The position numbers and the translations under genes were made by a program. From the NCBI GenBank assembly GCA_015068325.1, contig SVKQ01000015.1, positions 292,703-329,871 on the forward strand: 37,169 nt of DNA, written 5' to 3'. The notes beneath the pieces are model-generated. The model was not told where the DNA came from and searched no databases. It was given only the letters and a program-made list of their open reading frames with translations. Source of the stretch: Oscillospiraceae bacterium. Its GTDB lineage: Bacteria > Bacillota > Clostridia > Oscillospirales > Oscillospiraceae. This document shows positions 32,000-37,169 of this stretch, piece by piece. Every line of letters starts with the position of its first letter. The stretch's first letter is position 1.

Positions 32000-33682
32000 A
32001 TGGAATTCCGCAGCAAGACGATCCTCGGCGAAGAGGACAGCGCGTTCGCGCGTTCCCTGTTCAAGTCCATGGGTTACACGGACAGCGAGCTGAGAGAGGG
32101 CAAGCCCCTCATCGGCATCGCAAACACGTGGAACACCCTGGTCCCCGGCCACTACAACCTGGATAAGGTGGCTGAGTACGCGAAAAACGGCATCTATGCT
32201 GCCGGCGGCACACCAGTGGAGTTCGGCACCATCGCCGCCTGCGACGGCGTGGCCCAGGGCCACGAGGGCATGCACTATATCCTACCCTCCCGCGAAATCA
32301 TCTGCAACAGCGTGGAGATCATGGCCCAGGCCCACCGGCTGGACGGCCTGGTGCTGCTGGCCTCCTGCGACAAGATTGTGCCCGCCATGCTGATGGCGGC
32401 AGCCCGTCTGGACATTCCCTGCATCGTGTGCGTGGGCGGCCCCATGCTGGGCGGCATCGAGTTTGACGGCCGCAAGAGCGACCTGACCTCCATCTCCGAG
32501 GCGCTGGGCATGGTCAAGGCCGGCACCATCACCGAGTGCGAATACGCCGCTCTGGAGAACACCGCCTGCCCCGGCTGCGGCTCCTGCTCCTTCTACGGCA
32601 CCGCCAACACCATGTGCTGTGTGTCCGAGGCACTGGGCATGTCCCTGCCCGGCAGCGCCCTGATCCCCGCCGCCTACGCCGCCCGTCTGCGCTCCTCCTT
32701 TGAGTCCGGCCGGGCCATCGTGGAATTGTGCAGAAAGGGCATCACCGCCCGCCAGATCATCACCCCCGCCGCTATCCGCAACGCCATCAAGGTGACCATG
32801 GCCACCTGCGGCTCCACCAATGCCGTGCTGCACCTGTCCGCCATCGCCAACGAGGCGGATCTGAACATGAACGTGGTGGAGGAGTTCGAGGCTCTCAACA
32901 AGACCACGCCCCAGATTGCCAAGGTCAACCCCGCCGCCAAGCCTGAAATGGAGGCCTTCCACCGCGCCGGCGGCATCCCCCGCGTGCAGCAGCACCTGGG
33001 CGACATTCTGGACACCTCTGTCATGACCGTCACCGGCAAGACGCTGCAGGAGAACCTGAACGAGTACGTGTTCGAGTATCCCGAGGACCCCGCCATCATC
33101 AAGACGGTGTCCGAGCCCTTCTCCCAGACGGGCGGCGTGGCCGTGCTGCACGGCAACCTGTGTCCCAACACCGCCGTCACCAAGCCCGGTGCCATCGATC
33201 CCTCCATGCACCGCTTCGTGGGCAAGGCCAAGTGCTACAACAGCGAGGAGGAAGCCGAGGAGGCCATCCTGGGCGGCAAGATCCAGGCCGGCGATGTAGT
33301 GGTCATCCGCTACGAGGGTCCCAAGGGCGGCCCCGGCATGCGTGAGATGTTCAAGGCCATGAAGTACATGTACGGCGTGGGTCTGAGCAAGTCCGCCGCC
33401 CTGATTACCGACGGCCGCTTCTCCGGCACCAACAACGGCTGCTTCGTGGGCCATATTTCCCCCGAGGCCGCCGAGGGCGGTCCCCTGGCCGTCGTCGAGG
33501 ACGGCGACGAGATCCTCATCGACGTCAACGAGGGCCGGCTGGAGCTCCACGTGTCCGACGAGGAGATCGCCGAGCGCTTCAAGAGCTGGAAGCTGCCTGA
33601 GAAGCACATCCCCAACGGCTACCTGCGGCTGTACGCCAAGACTGCCACTTCCGCCGACCAGGGCGCTATCATCAAGATGTAA
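32000..33682 (+). CDS. IlvD/Edd-family dehydratase
   Basis: 560 residues of the dihydroxy-acid / 6-phosphogluconate dehydratase family, iron-sulfur enzymes that remove water from a 2,3-dihydroxy acid to give a 2-keto acid. Candidate cluster ligands are Cys81 (ACDG), Cys123 (SCDK) and Cys190/193/196 (CPGCGSC); LPSREII and DGRFSGTNNG are also family-like. ATG at 32000 follows AAAGGAGAAAG. It could be IlvD of valine/isoleucine synthesis. The adjacent IclR, GntP and SDR genes, rather than other ilv genes, favour a sugar-acid dehydratase; undecided from sequence. Confidence 0.88.
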   Translation: MEFRSKTILGEEDSAFARSLFKSMGYTDSELREGKPLIGIANTWNTLVPGHYNLDKVAEYAKNGIYAAGGTPVEFGTIAACDGVAQGHEGMHYILPSREIICNSVEIMAQAHRLDGLVLLASCDKIVPAMLMAAARLDIPCIVCVGGPMLGGIEFDGRKSDLTSISEALGMVKAGTITECEYAALENTACPGCGSCSFYGTANTMCCVSEALGMSLPGSALIPAAYAARLRSSFESGRAIVELCRKGITARQIITPAAIRNAIKVTMATCGSTNAVLHLSAIANEADLNMNVVEEFEALNKTTPQIAKVNPAAKPEMEAFHRAGGIPRVQQHLGDILDTSVMTVTGKTLQENLNEYVFEYPEDPAIIKTVSEPFSQTGGVAVLHGNLCPNTAVTKPGAIDPSMHRFVGKAKCYNSEEEAEEAILGGKIQAGDVVVIRYEGPKGGPGMREMFKAMKYMYGVGLSKSAALITDGRFSGTNNGCFVGHISPEAAEGGPLAVVEDGDEILIDVNEGRLELHVSDEEIAERFKSWKLPEKHIPNGYLRLYAKTATSADQGAIIKM

Positions 33683-33687
33683 TAAAC

Positions 33688-33730
33688 TGCCGCACCGGCG
33701 CGGGGACATCTCCGCGCCGGCCAGGCGGCA
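33688..33730 (+). other. Large intergenic hairpin between dehydratase and nifJ genes
   Basis: Inner stem CCGGCGCGG / CCGCGCCGG (33695-33720) with an 8-nt loop, flanked by TGCCGC/GCGGCA. No U-run follows, and the nifJ ribosome binding site is just after it, so an RNA processing or stability element is more likely than a terminator. Confidence 0.55.
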
Positions 33731-33745
33731 ACAGGAGGATATTCC

Positions 33746-36700
33746 ATGTCTGAGAAAAAAAACATGAAAACCATGGACGGCAACGAGGCCTGCGCCCATG
33801 TTGCCTACCACTTCACCGATGTCGCCGGCATCTTCCCCATCACGCCTTCCTCCCCCATGAGTGAGAAGGTGGACGAGTGGTCCGCCGCCGGCCGCAAGAA
33901 CATGTTCGGCCAACAGGTCAAGCTGGTGGAGATGCAGTCCGAGGGCGGCGCCGCCGGCGCGCTGCACGGCGCGGCTGAGGCCGGCGCCATGGCCACCACC
34001 TTCACCTCCTCCCAGGGTCTGCTGCTGATGATCCCCAACCTGTACATCATGACCGGCCACCGGATGCCCTCCGTGTTCCACGTGGCCGCCCGCTCCGTGG
34101 CTCAGCACGCCAACAACATCTTCGGCGACCACCAGGATGTGATGACCTGCCGCGCCACCGGCTGCACCATGATGGCCACCTCCAGCGTGCAGGAGGTCAT
34201 GGATCTGGCCGGCGTGGCCCACCTGACCACCGTGGAGACCCGCGTTCCCTTCATGCACTTCTTCGACGGCTTCCGCACCAGCCATGAGATCCAGAAGATC
34301 GAGCTCATCGATTTGGACAGGGTGGCCGGTCTCATGAACCAGGACGCGCTGAAGGCCTACCACAACATCGCTATGAACCCGGAGCATCCGCTGCACCGCA
34401 CCACGGTGCAGGGCCCGGAGGTCTACTTCCAGCACGAGGAGGCCAACAACGGCATCTACAATGCCACCCCTGCCATCGTGGAGAAGTATATGCAGGGGAT
34501 CAATGAGATCACCGGGCGCGACTACCATATCTTCAACTACTACGGTGCCGACGACGCCGACCGCGTCGTCGTGCTGATGGGCTCCGCGTGCGAGGCCACC
34601 CGCGAGGTGGTGGACTACCTGAACGCCCGGGGCGAGAAGGTTGGCATGCTGCAGATCCATCTGTACCGCCCCTTTGACATCCAGTACTTCCTCAGCAAGA
34701 TGCCCAAGACGGTCCGGACCATCACCGCCATGGACCGCTCCAAGGAGAACGGAGCCATCGCCGGCGCCGTGTATCTGGATGTGGTGGCCGCTTTCGCCAA
34801 TGACAAGAACGCCCCCACCATCTACGGCGGCCGCTACGGTCTGGCCTCCAAGGACGTGACCCCTGCTCAGATCAAGGCCGTGTTCGACAACATGAAGGCC
34901 GCTGAGCCCAAGGCCATGTTCACCATCGGCATCAACGACGACGTGACCCACCTGTCCCTGAACGTGGACGAGCCGCTGGTCACCGAATCCTCCGATACTG
35001 TGTCCTGCAAGTTCTGGGGTCTGGGCTCCGACGGTACCGTGGGCGCCAACAAGAACTCCGCCAAGATCATCGGCGACTACGCCGGTATGTACACCCAGGC
35101 GTATTTTGAGTACGACTCCAAGAAGTCCTACGGCATCACCAAGAGCCACCTGCGCTTCAGCAAGAGCCCCATCCGCTCCACCTATCTCATCAAGGCGGCG
35201 GATTTCTTGGCCTGCCACGCCCAGTTCTACATTGAGCGTTACGATATGATCCACGAGATCAAGGACGGCGGCACCTTCCTGCTGAACACCTCCTGGACCG
35301 AGGAGGAACTGGACAGCAAGCTGCCCGGCGACGTGAAGAAGTACATTGCCGACCACAACGTGCAGTTCTACATCGTGGACGCCAACCGCATCGCCCGGGA
35401 GCTGGGTCTGGGCAACCACGCCAACATGATCCTGCAGTCCGCCTTCTTCAAGCTCTCCGGCGTCATGCCGGTGGAGGAGGCCGTGCAGCACATGAAGGAG
35501 GCCGTGCAGAAGACCTACGCCAAGAAGGGCGAGAAGGTGGTTGGCATGAACATGGCCGCCGTAGACGCCGGCGTCAACAGTCCCGTCAAGGTCAATGTGC
35601 CCGCTTCCTGGTCCCAGGCTGCAGATGACCGCGCCGTGGACGAGACACTGCCCGACGTGGTGAAGAACATCGTGGTGCCCTGCAACCGCCAGCGCGGCGA
35701 CGACCTGCCCGTGTCCGCCTTCCTGCAGCACCAGGACGGCACCTATCCTCTGGGCACCTCCAAATACGACAAACGCGGCATCGCCGCCTCACTGCCCACC
35801 TGGGATCCCACCAAGTGTCTGCAGTGCAACCAGTGCACCTTTGTCTGCCCCCACGCGGCCATCCGCGCCTACCTGGTGAATGAGGAGGAGGCGAAGGCTG
35901 CCCCCGCCGGCTTCGAGATGGCGGACGCCAAGGGCGCCACCGGCCTCAAGTACCGTCTGCAGGTCAGCACGCTGGACTGCACGGGCTGCGGCTCCTGCGC
36001 CGCCTCCTGCCTGGCCAAGGACAAGGCCCTGACCATGCGACCGGTGGACGACACCATGTATGACCAGACCAACTGGAACTACGCCCTGTCCCTCAGCGAC
36101 AAGCCCGGCGTGTTCAACCGCAGGACCCTCAAGGGCAGCCAGTTCTATCAGCCGCTGCTGGAGTTCTCTGGCGCCTGTGCCGGCTGCGGCGAGACCCCCT
36201 ATGCCAAGCTACTCACCCAACTCTACGGTGAGAAAACCTACTGGGTCAACGGCGTGGGCTGCTCCACCGCCTGGGCCGGTGCCTTCCCCTCCCTGGCCTA
36301 TACCGCCAACAAGGAGGGCCGCGGCCCCAGCTGGTACGCTACCCTCTTCGAGGATCAGGCTGAGAACGGTCTGGGCATGGTGCTGGCCATCAACCAGCGC
36401 CGCGGCCGCGCCAAAATGCAGGTCGAGCAGCTGCTGCCGCTGGTGGCCGGCACAGAGGTGGAAACTGCCGCCAATGCCTGGTTGGACACCTTTGACGATC
36501 TGGACGCCAACGACGGCGCCACCCGTGCCCTGGTGGCCGCGCTGGAGAGTGCGGACCTCACCGGCGAGGCCCGCGAGCTGGCCGACGCCATCCTGCTGGA
36601 CAAGGATCAGCTGGGCAAGAAGGTGATCTGGCTCTTCGGCGGCGACGGATGGGCCTACGACATCGGCTACGGCGGTCTGGACCACGTGATGGCGTCCGGT

Positions 36701-37169
36701 GAGGACATCAACGTCTTCGTGGTGGACACCGAGGTGTACTCCAACACCGGAGGCCAGTCCTCCAAGGCCACTCCCGTGGGCGCCTCTGCCAAGTTCGCCG
36801 ACGGCGGCAAGCGGACCGCCAAGAAGGATCTGGGCCGTCTGATGATGACCTATCCCAACGTGTACGTGGCCTCCGTCGCCATGGGCGCCAATCCCGGCCA
36901 GCTGATGAAGGCTGTCACCGAGGCCGTGGACCACAAGGGCCCCTCCATCGTCATCGCCTATGCCCCCTGCATCAACCACACCATCAACATGAGCCATTCT
37001 CAGTTGGAGGCGAAGAAGGCGGTGGAGGCCGGCTACTGGCCCCTGTATCGGTACAATCCCGAACTGGCCGCCCAGGGCAAGAACCCCTTCACCCTGGATT
37101 CCAAGGATCCCAAGTCCTCCTTCCAGGACTTCATCCTGGGCGAAGGCCGCTATGCCGCCCTGAAGAAGC
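33746..37169 (+). CDS. nifJ: Pyruvate:ferredoxin (flavodoxin) oxidoreductase, 3' end cut by window
   Basis: Single-chain PFOR that oxidises pyruvate with CoA to acetyl-CoA, CO2 and reduced ferredoxin. About 1141 of the usual roughly 1180 residues are present. Domains in order: pyrimidine-binding domain with GIFPITPSSPMSE near residue 28, the gamma-type domain in the middle, two [4Fe-4S] motifs starting at Cys691 (CLQCNQCTFVCP) and Cys745 (CTGCGSCAASC), and the TPP-binding domain with GDGWAYDIG from Gly966. ATG at 33746 with AGGAGGAT upstream. It is probably co-transcribed with the dehydratase gene 63 nt upstream, and would take pyruvate from Ald or sugar-acid breakdown. Confidence 0.97.
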   Translation, partial: MSEKKNMKTMDGNEACAHVAYHFTDVAGIFPITPSSPMSEKVDEWSAAGRKNMFGQQVKLVEMQSEGGAAGALHGAAEAGAMATTFTSSQGLLLMIPNLYIMTGHRMPSVFHVAARSVAQHANNIFGDHQDVMTCRATGCTMMATSSVQEVMDLAGVAHLTTVETRVPFMHFFDGFRTSHEIQKIELIDLDRVAGLMNQDALKAYHNIAMNPEHPLHRTTVQGPEVYFQHEEANNGIYNATPAIVEKYMQGINEITGRDYHIFNYYGADDADRVVVLMGSACEATREVVDYLNARGEKVGMLQIHLYRPFDIQYFLSKMPKTVRTITAMDRSKENGAIAGAVYLDVVAAFANDKNAPTIYGGRYGLASKDVTPAQIKAVFDNMKAAEPKAMFTIGINDDVTHLSLNVDEPLVTESSDTVSCKFWGLGSDGTVGANKNSAKIIGDYAGMYTQAYFEYDSKKSYGITKSHLRFSKSPIRSTYLIKAADFLACHAQFYIERYDMIHEIKDGGTFLLNTSWTEEELDSKLPGDVKKYIADHNVQFYIVDANRIARELGLGNHANMILQSAFFKLSGVMPVEEAVQHMKEAVQKTYAKKGEKVVGMNMAAVDAGVNSPVKVNVPASWSQAADDRAVDETLPDVVKNIVVPCNRQRGDDLPVSAFLQHQDGTYPLGTSKYDKRGIAASLPTWDPTKCLQCNQCTFVCPHAAIRAYLVNEEEAKAAPAGFEMADAKGATGLKYRLQVSTLDCTGCGSCAASCLAKDKALTMRPVDDTMYDQTNWNYALSLSDKPGVFNRRTLKGSQFYQPLLEFSGACAGCGETPYAKLLTQLYGEKTYWVNGVGCSTAWAGAFPSLAYTANKEGRGPSWYATLFEDQAENGLGMVLAINQRRGRAKMQVEQLLPLVAGTEVETAANAWLDTFDDLDANDGATRALVAALESADLTGEARELADAILLDKDQLGKKVIWLFGGDGWAYDIGYGGLDHVMASGEDINVFVVDTEVYSNTGGQSSKATPVGASAKFADGGKRTAKKDLGRLMMTYPNVYVASVAMGANPGQLMKAVTEAVDHKGPSIVIAYAPCINHTINMSHSQLEAKKAVEAGYWPLYRYNPELAAQGKNPFTLDSKDPKSSFQDFILGEGRYAALKK

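Noticed and set aside
32282-35731. Long minus-strand reading frame of 1149 codons
   Set aside because: It crosses two well-supported genes on the opposite strand and has low-complexity His/Gly-rich sequence typical of an antisense shadow.
1-37169. CRISPR arrays, insertion sequences, prophage or rRNA genes
   Set aside because: No regularly spaced repeats, transposase or phage-like reading frames, or rRNA sequence were seen on either strand.

Overview
The window (37,169 bp, GC-rich, strong Shine-Dalgarno sequences of the GGAGG type, sigma-A type promoters with 16-17 bp spacers) looks like the chromosome of an anaerobic Clostridia, most probably an Oscillospiraceae-type gut amino-acid fermenter. 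This is inferred from gene content and composition only. Its theme is selenium: in about 24 kb it carries the selenocysteine machinery, selenium supply genes, the accessory genes for selenium-containing molybdenum hydroxylases, and client enzymes.

Region 1 (1-16037, all minus strand). Reading in the direction of transcription: two paralogous EamA/DMT transporters, selA, selB, the tRNA-Sec gene (anticodon TCA), grdX, then a complete glycine reductase operon grdE-grdB-trxB-trxA-grdA-grdC-grdD. A hairpin follows, then a separately promoted selenium-dependent xanthine dehydrogenase homologue cut by the left edge. grdA and grdB each contain one in-frame TGA at the known selenocysteine position (residues 44 and 347). 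The trxA product has the GCVPC active site expected of glycine-reductase thioredoxins.

Region 2 (16217-18962, plus). Two tandem FCD-type GntR regulators and an alanine dehydrogenase. A TTGTATACAA-like palindrome occurs upstream of the grdE, ald and yedE promoters and between the divergent gntR and DMT genes, so one or both regulators plausibly control a shared set of selenium and Stickland genes.

Region 3 (19045-24732). A minus-strand yedE-tusA-like pair and a minus-strand operon DUF3343-yqeC-yqeB-selD. A divergent ModE-like regulator and a yedF-DUF3343 pair lie on the plus strand. These genes supply selenium (YedE, SelD) and mature the selenium-molybdenum hydroxylases (YqeB, YqeC), whose likely client is the xanthine dehydrogenase homologue.

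Region 4 (24889-37169). A compositionally distinct vanZ-like gene, pyrG (CTP synthase), then a carbohydrate-acid cluster: GntP permease, two short-chain dehydrogenases, an IclR regulator, an IlvD/Edd-family dehydratase, and pyruvate:ferredoxin oxidoreductase (cut by the right edge).

Together the genes suggest Stickland metabolism: alanine is oxidised to pyruvate (Ald) and on to acetyl-CoA (NifJ), while glycine is reduced to acetyl phosphate by the selenoprotein glycine reductase with Trx/TrxB as reductant. No CRISPR array, insertion sequence, rRNA or recognisable riboswitch was seen.
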